64,000 bases of DNA from Adenanthera pavonina (GCA_026686845.1 JAIVEN010000022.1:28060001-28124000), one strand, 5' to 3'. Positions 13,282 to 26,680 are shown, counted from the first letter of the stretch. Translations and numbers: made by a program. Notes: generated by a model from the letters alone, not told the origin.

Positions 13282-16200
13282 TGTAACACCCTACCTCTTA
13301 ACACTTCCAAAATCGACCAAAAACCTCAGAATCCAACCGAACGCAACCTAAATATCTCGAACAAATTCCAACAACTTCAGAATAGCATAAACGAACCCCA
13401 AAAACACAAAAAATTGGGCTGGGGCAGTGGCTGCTACAGTATCACAAAAAATTTGACGCCGTGGCTTGCTTCCTGGAGCCGCGGCGCCCCCTGCTGATTT
13501 CCACACTAGTAAAAACTCAACATTGGGGTGAACTTCCAATGCGCATAACTTTATGCTCTGACCTCCAATTAATTTAATTCCAACTCCTACAAGTCAATTT
13601 AGTCCCAAACTATCCATAGACACCAACTTCACCTCAATCCAACTCCGTATAGGGATTCTGGACTCCTGACACTATTTTGACCACTTATTAATCAAAACTC
13701 ACCACTAACCACCTTCCGTTGTCACTAAAGGTAAATTGTCACTCAGAGACTATTCATACAGGTCCAAAACCCCGAAACTAACTTGTTCAAAGAGGTTTCA
13801 CCTCAAAGGAAACACTCCTATGAGATTTGACCCCCCTTGAACCCCAACTTGACAAAACAGGCTACAGGCCCTAAAACTCACCAAAAACACCCTTCATCAT
13901 ATATAACACATACAACACATTTTCACATATAACCATACATACATACATCCTTAACAATCCTTACAATGTCTTATATTTATTACAAAACCTTCTATCCTAC
14001 TTGGCACAAGATACATTATCCAAAATACACATAAACTACATAAGCCTAGTATTCCCACGTTCACTGCTACTTCTTTGGCTTCTCCGGACTAGTAACAGAA
14101 CCGTTACCTGAAAGGTTAGTTCATGGGAGAGGGGTGTGAGATAATGTCTCAGTAACTGGGGACAACCATACACATATATATACATACAACTCATACAACT
14201 CATGAATATAATGTGAAATAAATGGAATGCATGTCTCTCCAGTAGGGATTCCATCCTTATTTTCCCTAACATATATAATCCATCCTTATCCTCCCTAACA
14301 CATATATATATATATATATATTCATCATACATCATATCGTCATCACATCATCACCACCCAATCCGCCATAGATCACAATCTCACAATGCCATGTGATGAT
14401 GCTCATGTATCATCATATAATAATCATCATCATATCATAATGTCATGTATGCATCATGTCATGTCAATATCATCATCTCCAATCATCATCATAGTCATCA
14501 TAATCATCATTTAATTGTGTGCATACCACGATATATAGAAAACAGTACACACAAACACATCAATATCGTGGTATGAAAGAAACATGCATATATACACAAA
14601 TATACATACTATCATATAAGATAATCAATATAATATAAACAAACACCTGGTTACCTCAGATTGTCAATACCACGCTCACACGAATTCCACACACTTTCTT
14701 GAACACTAATCCCATGACTAGCCTTCTCTGAGTAGTCAAACAACCTTAATAATAACATAATACCTTAATTAACATAACATACCAAAAATCCAAATTCCAC
14801 AATTCAACCTCTTTAGCCTAACCCAAGGTTCCAACACCCCTTTTATGCATCAATAAGCTCATAGGAACTATTCAAACACTACTCAACCACATATACTTCG
14901 GATTCCTAAGAGCCCAAATCGAAAACAACCTAGGGTTAAACTCAAATCATACATACACCCTTCAAAACTCACATCCAAGCAACAAGAATACCAAAACATG
15001 CTTTCTTAACCCCATTTCATCCATTTCAATTGGTGGATTTCGGCTAAACCGAATATCCCAACTTATAACCGAAAAACCCCAAATTCCAACCGAAGAAAAT
15101 GGAGAGGAAGGAGTGAAAATCACTCATCCACTTAAATCCAATCTTGCAGAGGTGGAAAACAACTCCTAATGGCCGAAAACTCCAAATCCTAGCAGAGCTC
15201 CTCATCGCTCCCTCCGTTTTCTTTCTTTCTGATCGTCCGAAATGATCCGGATTTAAACAAAAATCCCAAATTTGGCCACGACTCCAGGACATCTCACTGT
15301 GGCACCACCAGTTTTAGTTGAAACAATGCCACTGGACACGCTGTAACACCCTACCTCCTGACACCTCCTGACTTAACCAAAATCTTTCAAAAACTCAACC
15401 AAACACAAACCTTGATACTTTAAAACAACATTCCAGAACTTCAACACAGCGGAAACGACCCACAAAACACCAAAAACTGGGTTGGGGCCGCGGCCGCTAC
15501 AGTACCGCCGCGGCTCCGGCCTCCCCTGCTTCTCCATCGCTACTACCTTCTCTAGCGCCGCGACCTGCCTTCCCGCACCGCTACGCCCCCTGCTGATATA
15601 CCATATCAGCAAATTCAACATTCTGGGGCGAACTTCTGACGCGCATAACAATATGCTCTGACCTCCGATTGACTTGATTCCGACTCCTACAAGTTAATCT
15701 AGTCCCCATCTATCCATAGACACCACTTTTACCTCAATCCAACTCAGTATAGAGATTCTGGACCCATAACACCGTTTTGGCCATTTATTGACTAAAACTC
15801 ACCCCTAACAACCTCCAATTGCCACCAAAGGTAACTGGTTGCTCAGGGACCATTCATACAGGTCCAAAACCCCCAAACCAACTTATCCAAAGAGGTTTCA
15901 CCTCAAAAGAACCACTCCTCTGAGATTTGACCCCTTGGAACCCAACTTGACCAAATGGGCTACAGGCCCTTAGACAAACCAACAAGGCCCAACATCACTC
16001 TGGACTCACCAACACTAACATACAGACACCTCAACATCCAAAATACTAAACCATACATACAACATACATAAACATACATCCATACCAATCCTTTATCAAT
16101 TCCTTTAAGCTATCCAAAAATACACACACTACATAGACCTAGTATTCCCATGTACACAGCTACTCCTGCGTCTTCTCCGGACTAGTGCCAGAACCGTCAC

Positions 16201-17929
16201 CTGAAAGGTTAGTCATGGGAGAGGGGTGTGAGATAATGTCTCAGTAACCGGGGACAACCACACACAATATATATACTGACCCACACAATCGTGCAATGCA
16301 ATGTAAATGAATGGTATGCATGTTCTCCCTCATACACAGCTAGAACCACGAGCTGTCATTATCACAAGACATTTCAATAGATGATTCCCTTCCAACAGTC
16401 GGTGAAGACCGATTCCAGGACATCACCAAGCTCACCTTACTCTAATGCAACCCGGCCAATGGTTACACTAAAGCTCGGACCGTGACTCTTCTTCCCCTGG
16501 ACCATCACGAATTAATGGTGATTTAGGGAAGGTGCACCCCCAAATCCACTGCCACCTGGCTCTCCCAAGGAGAGGATTTAGTGACAGGGATATTTCATCA
16601 TATCAGATTATCCTCTGCCGCCTGGCTCTCCCATGGAGAGGATTTAGCGACAGGAATCTTTATCATATCATCATCTCATCTCATATCATATCACCATCAC
16701 CTCATCTTCGATCTCTCACTATGCAATCGTATGGTGATGATGTCAATGTCATGCCAGCATGCCTCTATGCATATATATATATATATCATTATCATCGCAA
16801 TCATCATATGGACATGCCAACATGCAATGGTATGGGGATGCTACACATCACATTATAACTATACAACCATCATACATCAACTAGCCGTGAATACCATAAC
16901 ATATAAGAAAATCATACATGTACACAATCAATATCGTACAAACAATACAATACAAACATACACCCGGTTACCTTAACTGTCGTTACCACACGCACACGAG
17001 TTCCACAAGCTTCCTTGAACTGTTTAATACACGTGAATCCCCTCTCGATATCCAACAACCTTCACAATACCACAATTCCTCCATTAACACAATATACCAA
17101 TAAACCAAACATCACAATATAACCACATTGACCTAACCCAAGGTTCCAACCCCCTTTACATGCATCAATAAGCTCTTAGGGACCACTCAAACACCACACA
17201 ACCTCCTACACTTCGGATCCCCAAGAGCCTTAACCAAGAACAACCTAGGGTTAAGCTCAAATCACACATACACCCTTCAAAACTCACATCCAAGCAACAA
17301 TGATACCAAAATACAGTCCATTAACATCAAATCATCCATTTCAATCGGTGGGTTTCACCCCAAACCGGAAATCCAAACTTAACACCGAAAATCCCAAATT
17401 CTAACCGAAGAAAATGGAGAGGGAGGAGTAGAGAACACTTACCAACTTGAATCCAAGCTCTTAAGGTCCGAAAATCACTCCTAGATGCCAGAAATGTCAA
17501 ACCCTAGCACTACTCCTCGCGTTCTCCCTCGATTTCCTCCGTTTGTTTCTTTCCCGATCGACTGAAATGATCCAGATTTAAACAAATTTCCCGAATCTCA
17601 CTGCGGCTCCAGCATACCTCGCCGCGGCTCCAGCACGTTCAGCCGAACAATTGCCACTGGAAAGAGTCTCGCTGCGGCAGCCCTGCTTCTCGCCGCGGCA
17701 TGGAGCTCTTCCAGACTCCACTTAAGCCTCCCTCCGTCCTGTTTCCTCCGGTCCTGAACACAATGGCAAGGAAGAAAAATATGAGGGGTGTTACACACGC
17801 TCTTGCCACGGTGACCCTGCTTCTTACCACAGCATGAAGCTCTTTCAGACTCCACTTGAACCTTTCTCCATCCTATTTTCTTCCGGTCCTGCACACCATG
17901 CCAAAACAAAATCATGAGGGGGCGTTACA
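13282..17929 (+). mobile_element. Outer solo LTR-like element, split by a nested copy
   Basis: Begins TGTAACACCCTACC and ends GGGGGCGTTACA, the TG...CA ends expected of an LTR. It is flanked by a perfect 5-bp duplication AAAAT (13277-13281 and 17930-17934). Its own sequence is 13282-15341 plus 17801-17929, about 2.2 kb; the middle is a second copy of the same family. No retroviral-type protein is encoded, so a solo LTR is the simplest reading. Contains CAT/ATC-rich stretches around 14340-14510 and a (TA)n run near 14303. Confidence 0.72.
15342..17795 (+). mobile_element. Nested solo LTR-like element, about 2.45 kb
   Basis: TGTAACACCCTACC at the start and GAGGGGTGTTACA at the end. Flanked by a perfect 5-bp duplication CACGC (15337-15341 and 17796-17800). 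It is homologous along its length to the outer copy, for example 'ctgaaaggttagt' followed by 'gtgagataatgtctcagtaa' in both. No coding capacity seen. A similar pair lies at 59738-61780. Confidence 0.75.
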
Positions 17930-17934
17930 AAAAT

Positions 17935-19221
17935 GTTTGTCAATTTGGAGATATATATATATATATAATTGATACATGCATACAGGCGAAAAAAAAAAGA
18001 TTTAATGAGCATAAAAACAACTTATAACCCTTGGTTAATTTTTGTCTTGTACTAATCTCTTGCTATGTATAAATGTTGGGGACACATCTTGTAAAAATTA
18101 ACGTAAGTTGTATTAATTTCTAATAGGTAACTTAAGAAACGGTGAGTTAGACTTAATAACAGATCGACAACACTTTTTCTTTTTGGAGACTGTTCAATTG
18201 AAGACCTAAGGAGCTAAAATCTATATGATATGCATGGATTTAAATTTTGGACTGGTGGTGAAAAAGAAATAGATGTAAAGAAAATAGTGTGAATTTATGA
18301 GATTTCGTTCCTACCAGAAGGAGTCTTGGTGAAAATAGTGATCCATGACAATCTTTGGTTTTTCTGAGATACACAGTCAAATAAACCACGAATTAATAAT
18401 GCAGTGAAGTACAAAACTTGAAGCAAATCGAATATATGATTGTACGAGAAGCTTTAATTAGATATAGGAATCGTTTTCTTTACCTTTCAGAGCTTGCGGC
18501 TAGGCAACGATCATGCAACCCATTAATTTTAGAGTATACAAATAACAGAAGATATTTGATAGTGCAGACTAATGACAGATGTATTTCACTTGAGTTGTCG
18601 ATCGACGACGAAATTATAAGGATTTCTGAGATTGAACATAGGCCATTCACCTGGAATTAAATAAAATTAGTATATCTCTGAAATTAAAGTGGAGAAGGTA
18701 CAGGAGAGAATTCCCATATTTCTGGGTCCATTTTGATAGTGCGCCAGTCGACCTACCATTCTTAATTTATTAGATATTATCAAGCTCTTTTTTCAAACAA
18801 AATTATCAAGGTCTTCTCCCCACCATGGAAGGTCATTATGTAGTCAAGTACAATTGAAGCTTCAACCGTCCACCCTCACTACTTCCCTAGCTATGTCTAT
18901 TAATCAACTAGTCTGCATACTAGTGAGTATTAAACCATAAGAATAAAGAATGACAACCAAGTGCGGCATAAGAGGTGCTGATAAAAAAACGTTAGATACA
19001 TACAATGGAATATATATAAACTAATCAATCATTAGAAGGTTTATATATAATTATATAGACGCAACATATGAGAGACCAGTCTAAGTGAAAGCTAGTTATA
19101 TTTGACATATAAACGGTCCACAATTGGAAGTGGATGCACTCCGCATATTTAGTCAAATTAACATGATTAGCTATAACTTATAGAATCCCTACACCGCATT
19201 GATATGACACTCAACCAAGAT
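17935..19221. other. Conserved non-coding stretch upstream of the two-domain CEP gene
   Basis: 18290-18660 matches 31410-31780 in block B: both contain 'cgttcctaccaga'/'cggtcctaccaga', 'atctttggttttctg' and a 'gagcttgcggcta'/'gagtttgcggcta' phrase. 18690-19220 matches 31800-32090. An 80-codon open frame at 18418-18660 begins with TTG and is broken in the block B copy, so I do not call it a gene. The paired conservation is more likely promoter or ancestral non-coding sequence. Confidence 0.6.
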
Positions 19222-19229
19222 TATAAATA
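19222..19229 (+). promoter_or_regulatory. TATA box of the two-domain CEP gene
   Basis: TATAAATA, 121 bases before the ATG. The context accaagattataaatacc is identical before the broken copy at 32230, and the 5' UTR phrase 'tctcaaatcatct' is shared. Confidence 0.75.
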
Positions 19230-19349
19230 CCCTAACATCCCAGTACTTCTCAAATCATCTGGATTCACACTTTCCTCCATTTCCCTTAAACACTAAAGCC
19301 ATTCCCTCTACTCAAACATAGCCTTGAAGCTTGTTTCAATTCCCTAGAT

Positions 19350-19841
19350 ATGGGTGACTTTCAAGCCCTTCACAAATATTTAGCTGTTGTTTTCGTGCTG
19401 GTTGCCTGTCATGAAGTTGTTATGACTCAGGGAAGGCAGATAAAGGCAATGAACCAACATTTCTGGATGAACAAAGAAACTAACGTTGATCGTAATGTTC
19501 CTACTTCAGCAGAGAAGGCTGTTGACTCACCCACACCAAATCACCACGTTAATGCTGTCTCTGAAGATTCAAAAGGAGATCATATAAATGCTTATAGACC
19601 CACCAATCCAGGAAACAGTCCTGGGTTTGGTCATCGAAAATTTGGAGAAGAAAATAAAGATATTAAAGCAAAGGTGATAGTTCAGAGTCGTCCAGATGTT
19701 GAATATTCTTTGGCTGAAGGGTCCAAAACTGATTTCAGACCGACAGACCCAGATCACAGTCCTGGCGTAGGACACACTACTGCTCATCAAAACGAGAATG
19801 ATGTAGAGGTAGGACGTGTACAGAATCAATTCGGTAATTAG
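19350..19841 (+). CDS. CEP: CEP precursor with two CEP domains
   Basis: 163 residues. Signal peptide at about 1-27 (hydrophobic core LAVVFVLVAC). Domain 1 at residues 81-95 reads AYRPTNPGNSPGFGH; domain 2 at 128-142 reads DFRPTDPDHSPGVGH. Both keep prolines 4, 7 and 11 and the final GH; domain 2 has Asp instead of Gly at position 8. Unlike the one-domain genes, both domains are followed by more sequence (21 residues after the second), so processing on both sides would be needed to release mature peptides. One precursor could therefore yield two different peptides. Single exon, ATG context tagATGGGT, TATA box at 19222. An AATAAA-like signal lies near 20000. The block B copy at 32230 is broken. 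Confidence 0.94.
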   Translation: MGDFQALHKYLAVVFVLVACHEVVMTQGRQIKAMNQHFWMNKETNVDRNVPTSAEKAVDSPTPNHHVNAVSEDSKGDHINAYRPTNPGNSPGFGHRKFGEENKDIKAKVIVQSRPDVEYSLAEGSKTDFRPTDPDHSPGVGHTTAHQNENDVEVGRVQNQFGN

Positions 19842-20187
19842 TCGTGTTTTTCAGAAACTTGAATGTTGTAAGTAATTGAATTCACGTGTGTGTGACGTTT
19901 CATGTTTCGTTATGCATGAGTACACTCTGTATTCTTGCATGTTTAACCATGCAAGGGATTTTCTCTTCAGACTTTCTGTAATTCTGTAATATATATGCAA
20001 AATAAAAAGACGATGTTGTTTGTATTATTATTATTATGGTTTTGCTAATGAATAATTAATGCATCTCTTCTTGCATGTAAAATAGAAAGGAAACTATTGT
20101 TTAGTTAATAAGTCTACATATATATTCTGCTTTTCTATACCCAAAAATAATGTTTCGTGTTGCTGACGCGACATAATCTTGGTCGTT

Positions 20188-20218
<31 letters not shown>

Positions 20219-23200
20219 ACACACGCACACACAGACAGACATATATTTACCTTTTTCATTTTCTAAACTAAAAATGTGTTTATATAAATAATGTATTTCA
20301 ATTTTTTTCTTAAAAAAAACACTGTTGTTATACAAGTTGAATATATTTCTTCTAATTTATGTTCTGGAGAAAGTCAATAAAAATCATGTTGCCCTGAAAA
20401 ATCATATTCTGACTAGTATGATAAAAACTCAATCTAGAACACAGTTAATAATATATAAAAGAAAGTGCTTGAAATGGAGTCACTAAGGTTAGCTCACATG
20501 ATAAGAATAAATAAAGTGGAGTGTGAATAAATATCTAGAGTAGCTCTCTCGATATAATTACAAATTAAAATGTGCTCAAAATTGTTAAAGATTCGGCTCA
20601 AGGCATTTTCTTTAGCTAAGATAGTAAGCACTATAGTCCCTCCCCTATATAATACACGTACTTATAAATTAAGTTATTAATTAAAAAAATCATTTTAATA
20701 CACTAATGAAAAAGGAAGCAAAGAAATTAAGAAAAGCCGCACAAGTGCTTTGACATGTTCCCAGTGTCTGAAGAATCTTGGAAAGTCCGTGAATTCCAAA
20801 GTCGCAGTTCATGAAAGTACAAAGAAGAAACTACTTAAAATATTGGTTACTGTTTAGTTTAGGCACTTAAAAGATACTGTGAAGAAATAATAAACAAGTC
20901 ATGAACTAATATTTAATTAGTACGGTCACTTTTTAAAAACGTCAACTAAACCAAATCATTACGCAGCGCATGCTAGCTAGAGACACTGAAATTATGAAAG
21001 TGGTAAAGGCACTTAGTCGTGTTTTAATTAAGAATAATAAAATCTGCTTTGCACTTTCGTTTTACGATTTTAATTAAGGTTTCTTGCTAGTTATCAAGAG
21101 TTTTATCCTCAGCTTAAACAAACATGACCGCCATCATATTTAGCACACGGGAAAGGAAAGGTATCTAGCAACCACAACTTGACCCATATCTTCAGCTTCA
21201 AGTTGATACATCACAAACATTATTCGCCCTATAAGTGTTACTATTCTACAAGGAAAAAAAATAAAAGAAAATTAAACAGGCTAGTAGTTTTGGGAGCTTA
21301 AGTTAGGCATGATCAAAAGGACTCCAATTTTTATATTGTATGAAAATATGACAGGCAAAACGCAGGGATGTCTGTTTTTGGATCAAATTTGTTGAGCCCT
21401 TTAAAAGTATATCAAATAAACATGTTCATTTATTTACTAATGGAAAATGGACTCTGTTAGCCTGAATTTATTGTAATTATCGATAATATTATGTGGGGGC
21501 CAATGTTAATACTAATATTTGTTAATTGTTAATGAGCTTAACGAACCTTTACGCATGTTTAATCTCTAAGTTTGATATCCTGTCCAATAATATATACATC
21601 AAATAAAATCAATGATATCCATGAAAATCTACTTAAATTGGGATAAAGTGGCTGTAAATTAATATATCTTTCATGTAAACTTATAAGATGTTTAAGTAAT
21701 TAACCGCGCGTGCAAGTGATAAAGTTCGTTAAAGGCTTGAAAAAAAAGTGTCCTCTTGCCTTTCATATACACCTACATGAAGAGAATTCTAAATTTTAGA
21801 ACTGTACTTTTGCAACTGTTCCACATGCTCCTTCCCACTAAGTTTTCAGCTTGCAATTAAGAGCCTTTGTTTCTCCGTTTCTTGTGGGTTATTCTCTTTG
21901 TTCGGTCTTGTTTTCGGAATTAATTATTATGTAACATAAACTAAATTAATATATGTTAGCTAATGTCATATTCTGACCTTCAATTTCCCATTGTTTTTGT
22001 TAGTTTTCTCCTGAAACCTTGTCTAACTTCACTGGCATCGCAGCCCTAAAAACACACAAAGCCTCTCAAGAGCGATGTAGGAATTACTCAAAGAATAGAC
22101 AATAGGAGAATGAAAGAAAACTAGAAGATAATGAAAGAAAACTAGAAGATATTACCAATGACAATAAGGTTAAGTGAAAGACACTTGATATCTGTTGCGT
22201 AAGGTGTTGGGTTAATTTGAACTTTGTGGATTGACGAAATTATATTATAAAAACTATCTCTATTTAGAGTTAGAAAATGCTCAAATAAGATAATAGTAAT
22301 GAATAATAGATGGTTATAAAAAAAAAAAAGACGATTCCTTGGGTAGTCAATGGAAGATTTAACTAAAAAGTGGGTTTCCACTTTCCCTCAACTTGGGGCG
22401 ATTATTAATGAGGCCTCGACTCGCATGCATATAAAATAAATGAAACTGCTTTACAATACTGAATCAGACTCCCCTCGTTAAAAACTAGTTGTTTTTTTTT
22501 TGGGTGTCACAGTTGCGTTGGATTAGGCTGTTTTTATTATAATAATTTAACTAAGGCTAGTGAACTTGTAAATTTTAAACTAATTGAAATCTAGCTATGT
22601 TATTGGTAAACTTGGGTAGAGCCATCAGTTGTAATGAACTTTGTTATAGTGGGAAATTTGCTTGTATCCCTTATCTTTTGTTTTTTTTGGGTACGATTTG
22701 TTAGGCTGCACCACTTTTTATCAGTTTTATCGATTAAATATTTTAAATATTTAATTAATTTTCATATAATTACTGCATGCCCTAACTGATATTTCAAAAT
22801 TTAATATATATTCCCTATAGCTGACGTCTCTGTTAAAGAAATGGTCCCTCGCATGTTCCCTTGATGACCTGCCCTAGTTAGCTACATGAAACCGTGAATG
22901 AGTCTAAAACCTATGAATACAATGTACTTCTGACGATGGATTTACTAACGGTTCAATTTTCCTTTCTTTTTATTATATATACTTATGGACATAAACAGAG
23001 ATAGGTCTCCCAAAATGATCCATTTTTAAGTTTATTTTCTTTCATTTTTTTCCCACATAGGTCTTTGTATTTGTGTATCCGAGCACAATGCACACAAAAC
23101 TCGTAATGTCTAAAGTCTCAACCACCTTTAGGGTGGCTGAACTTGTTACTTCTTGAAATGTATCATGAGTATCACCCTCCGGAGCACTGAGTAATCTTTT

Positions 23201-24207
23201 CTGTATGGCTTTTGCCATAGCCTTATGCTTCAAAAAGAAACTCATAACATCAAAAGATGAGGTCATTCAAATGCAAAACCTGAAAACCTAGCCTTGCCAT
23301 TGAAGAAATATGCGTATGTAATATATATTTGTGCGATTCTTTTTGGCGTAACGTTTACATATATATATATATATATATCCGGTGTATATCAAATTCGTTA
23401 TCTATGACTTTCTTTTGGTGTGTTCTTCTGAAATTAAAAAGAAAAAGAATGAAAAACAAAAATGATGAAAGGAAAACGGTAGAAAATTTGCAATATTATT
23501 TAATTATTCTTCCCACTCTCTCTCTTATCAGGCGCAGTCTATAATTAGCTGTTATCTATATATGCAAATCTTCAAACAAAAATGTTAATAACAAAACAAA
23601 TAAATAAAGTAAAAAAGCAAAATACAGTGTCATGGTTACTATAGCTTAGAGGGGACGGGCTCGATTTTAAAGCAACAACTTCCATCCATTTTTTTCCTTT
23701 TTCATTTTACTTTGTCGTTAATTTGAGCATTCTTCGGTTTAATGATCTGTAGTTCTGCACGTACCAGAAAAATTGATCATGTTTTTAAAGAGTAAAACAT
23801 CATATTCATATTTGCGAAAGAATAGTTCCGCATAAGAAGCTAGCTCGATGACATTGCGTTGTTATGAAGTCATTATGGTGTAGTTAGAGAGCATAGCAGT
23901 ATAGGGAGGAAAAGGAAGAGAGATTCGGGGTAGAATAAAAACGAACATAAAACTCATACAACACAGCAAGCTTATTACAAACTACATTAAATTGAAGCAT
24001 GCATGCAAAAATAGTAACCCTAAAATAAAGAGCTAACACAACGAACATAGAGATGGATGTGAACATAGAACCTACCTAAGAGAGCGTGAAACAAATTGGC
24101 ACAAAGGAAATACAGTACTAGTGCCACCTAACTAATTAATGCAGTAGAAATTAATACTAATATGAAGGGATAATTGCATGCATTCAGAATAGTGGATGAT
24201 GGGTTAC
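19842..24207. other. Intergenic, duplicated in pieces in block B
   Basis: No gene supported. Matching pieces: 20360-20790 with 32845-33127 continued at 49954-50040; 20940-20990 with 50405-50480; 21113-21190 with 32635-32705 (out of order); 23500-23580 with 51060-51135; 23640-23800 with 51727-52184; 23800-23880 with 57668-57740. Block B insertions fall cleanly between these pieces. Confidence 0.7.
20188..20240. repeat. (CA)n(CG)n(CA)n microsatellite
   Basis: An uninterrupted CA run, then about eight CG units, then CA again: an alternating purine-pyrimidine tract about 350 bases downstream of the two-domain CEP gene. Such tracts can adopt Z-DNA. Confidence 0.85.
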
Positions 24208-24462
24208 TTAATTTTTGATGGAATGGCCTACACCAGGACTGTGTCCTGGAGTTGTAGGGCGAAAGGCTTCAACGGACCCCTCCAGATTTCTCATGGTGTG
24301 ATCAAAATGGCTTGGGCTCCCAACAGTAGATTTTGTTGTGTCTATTGCAGAGTTGGGTGAGGGAGCATTGTTTTGTCTCAAGTTCCTTCCCTCTATGAAG
24401 AGTAGTTCATGGGACAAAACCAACAGTATAAAGAGAAAGCAAATGCGAGTGGCATGTGCCAT
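24208..24462 (-). CDS. CEP: CEP precursor, one domain (minus strand)
   Basis: 84 residues. Signal peptide at about 1-25 (MAHATRICFLFILLVLSHEL), then a variable region and one CEP domain at 66-80, AFRPTTPGHSPGVGH, with tail SIKN. All three hydroxylation-site prolines and the final GH are present. The ATG at 24462 is the first ATG in frame; the upstream extension begins with TTG. Transcribed toward the two plus-strand CEP genes of block A, with TATAAATA 103 bases before the start. The middle region differs from the 8329/27817 pair, so it is a third CEP type in the cluster. A remnant of its 3' end survives at 59690. Confidence 0.94.
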   Translation of the reverse strand: MAHATRICFLFILLVLSHELLFIEGRNLRQNNAPSPNSAIDTTKSTVGSPSHFDHTMRNLEGSVEAFRPTTPGHSPGVGHSIKN

Positions 24463-24564
24463 GGCTACAGATTGCAATGGGGGTTGGAACTTGGAACAAG
24501 AACAAGTGCCTATGCGGGAATTGTAGTATGATTAGACACTGGAGAACCTCTGCTACATTGACGG

Positions 24565-24572
24565 TATTTATA
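24565..24572 (-). promoter_or_regulatory. TATA box of the minus-strand CEP gene
   Basis: TATAAATA read on the minus strand, about 103 bases before the ATG at 24462, within 'gcctataaataccgtc'. Confidence 0.7.
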
Positions 24573-25578
24573 GGCAAACATGACTTAGTCTAAGGGTGAG
24601 GATTCCAAAAAGGACAATAGACTATGAATTAACTAATGAAAAGCCAATGGCATCAAAGAAGATTCCATTATAAATATGCTTTGAAATACAAATTTCGTAC
24701 GGTCATCGGGGAAATAATTAAGGTTTTTAAAATCTATTCAATAAAAACAAGGGCCCTTGGGGGGAGAGGGTGGTATGAACGACTAGTTGGCCACATGCGC
24801 AGAGTTTATTAACTTTAAAACACACACATATAGAGGCATACATCTTATTAGGAGTTAAAGTAAAACCACCATGGACATTTTCTGGCAGGAAAGACAGATT
24901 GTGATTTAAAAAAACAAAAAAGCAAAAAGAAACCTGGGTTGTGCAATTTACATTTAAGCTGAATACAGAATTTCTAGCTAGAATTTTAATTTTGTTCGAC
25001 ATGGTCATTCCGTTTCAGTTTTTTGTACCAAATCCAAACATTATCATATTTTATTTTGAAGAAGTGGAAATGCAACCTGCACGTGCGATTTTTACTTTTT
25101 TGACCGTAGCACGTGAGACTTTTTAACCACATCGTTTGTTGATGTGCTCTCAGTGACCGAGCAGAAGAAGAGGTACCTAGCCTCCTAGGGCTGTGTTGTG
25201 TCAAAGGACGAAAACAGTGGCACCACATACCTACAGTACAAGAAAAGACTGAATAAAGATGACTTCGTGATCTTCTGCAAACTGTTGTTCTTGTGATTCC
25301 ATTTGTCGTTTGGACATTTCCGTTCACCTTTTCGTTGGAGCACAGTTCAAAGTTGTTACTATATGGTAATAAATTAAGAGTGATGTGCACATTAAATGAA
25401 CTAATCAAGAGGAATCTAGCTTCCGCCCAAGGAGAATATGCTACTACAGAAGATTTCTATGTTGCGGCTGGTGGCTCAGAAGCTCGCCCACATTAACCAA
25501 GATCTATAGCCTTACCCTTCAAAAGAGCCATGGCTACAGCAGAAAGGCAAAATGCAACAAATTAAAATGAACCTAATA

Positions 25579-25847
25579 CTCCCTCTATTCTTTAATATAA
25601 AAAATAAAAGATAAAATTATATATATTAGAAAAAATAATAAATTTATCTAAAATATAAAATAGTTTTTAAAAATATATTTATTTAATGTTAATAAATTTT
25701 CTATTATGTAATTAATATAAATGAATTATATTGAAAATATATCATTTTAATTAGAAATATTTTAAAAAAAAATTATTAAATACACTAAACAAACCCCATG
25801 TGTATCTTATATTTTAAATCATGGAAACTCTTTAAGAAGGGAGCGAG
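25579..25847. mobile_element. Stowaway-like MITE
   Basis: Starts ctccctctattctttaata and ends gggagcgag, inverted repeats of the CTCCCTC type, with TA on each side (25577-25578 and 25848-25849). AT-rich, non-coding. Confidence 0.65.
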
Positions 25848-26680
25848 TATATATCATTAACTTGCGCACGTGGAACTCTCTGTAAGCATTTATAACAGAA
25901 TTTGGATCCTCTATGTTGGAATGCCTATTCTTTTATCTCTATTTTGATTCTTGGCCGTCGGACCAAATTTAAAGGCCCATATTAATCGCAGAAATTTATG
26001 TCTGTCATGGAACTTTGAAATGATACTAATAGTAGAATTTTGCCCTTTATTTTATTGCTTTTCAAATACACCGGGACGTCAATTATTAGTCTAAAATGCA
26101 CTACGTTGAACAATATATATAGGATCTAGGCCATCAAAATAGATCCAATGGCTAGGAATTACAAACCAGACACAAAATGAGAGATTCTAATGGGGAGAAT
26201 CAAGATCTTTTTATCAAATTGTTTATCCCATGCATATTTCAATGTTCTAGTTTTGTTGTTTCAATTTTGAACTTTTATGTGGGAGCGTCTACTAAATACT
26301 CATTGTTCTTGGCATGTGGGTTTTTCTGCTTTTGGTTTATTTGACACTTGTTTATTGTTTAATTCATTGACTGTATCAACATGAGCATTCCAAGTATCCA
26401 CGGTCTTCTACTATACATGTCATTGAACAAAGTTGATGAAGAGTATTTATCCACCGTTTACTTAAAGGTGAATCTGCCAATAAACATAAAAAATTACATT
26501 AAATGAATGAAACTCAACAAAGTGCGTTGCACTCTAGTTGGAAAACGTGAGTGGTTGGCATAAAAATGAATGAATGAGCGCTCTAGTTGCCGTCCACATT
26601 CTGCTGTTTCGTCAAAAGAGTACATAGGCCTATGATCTACAATACTAGGTTCATATTGTCCCTCAACTTGCTATTTAATA

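Noticed and set aside
14036..17915. Several open frames of 60-130 codons
   Set aside because: They lie inside the nested LTR-like elements, overlap on both strands and are not kept between copies.
18418..18660. 80-codon frame with plausible composition
   Set aside because: Begins with TTG and the matching block B sequence is interrupted; better explained as conserved non-coding DNA.
24727..25496. Overlapping frames on both strands between blocks
   Set aside because: No motif, no splice-supported continuation, no paralogue.
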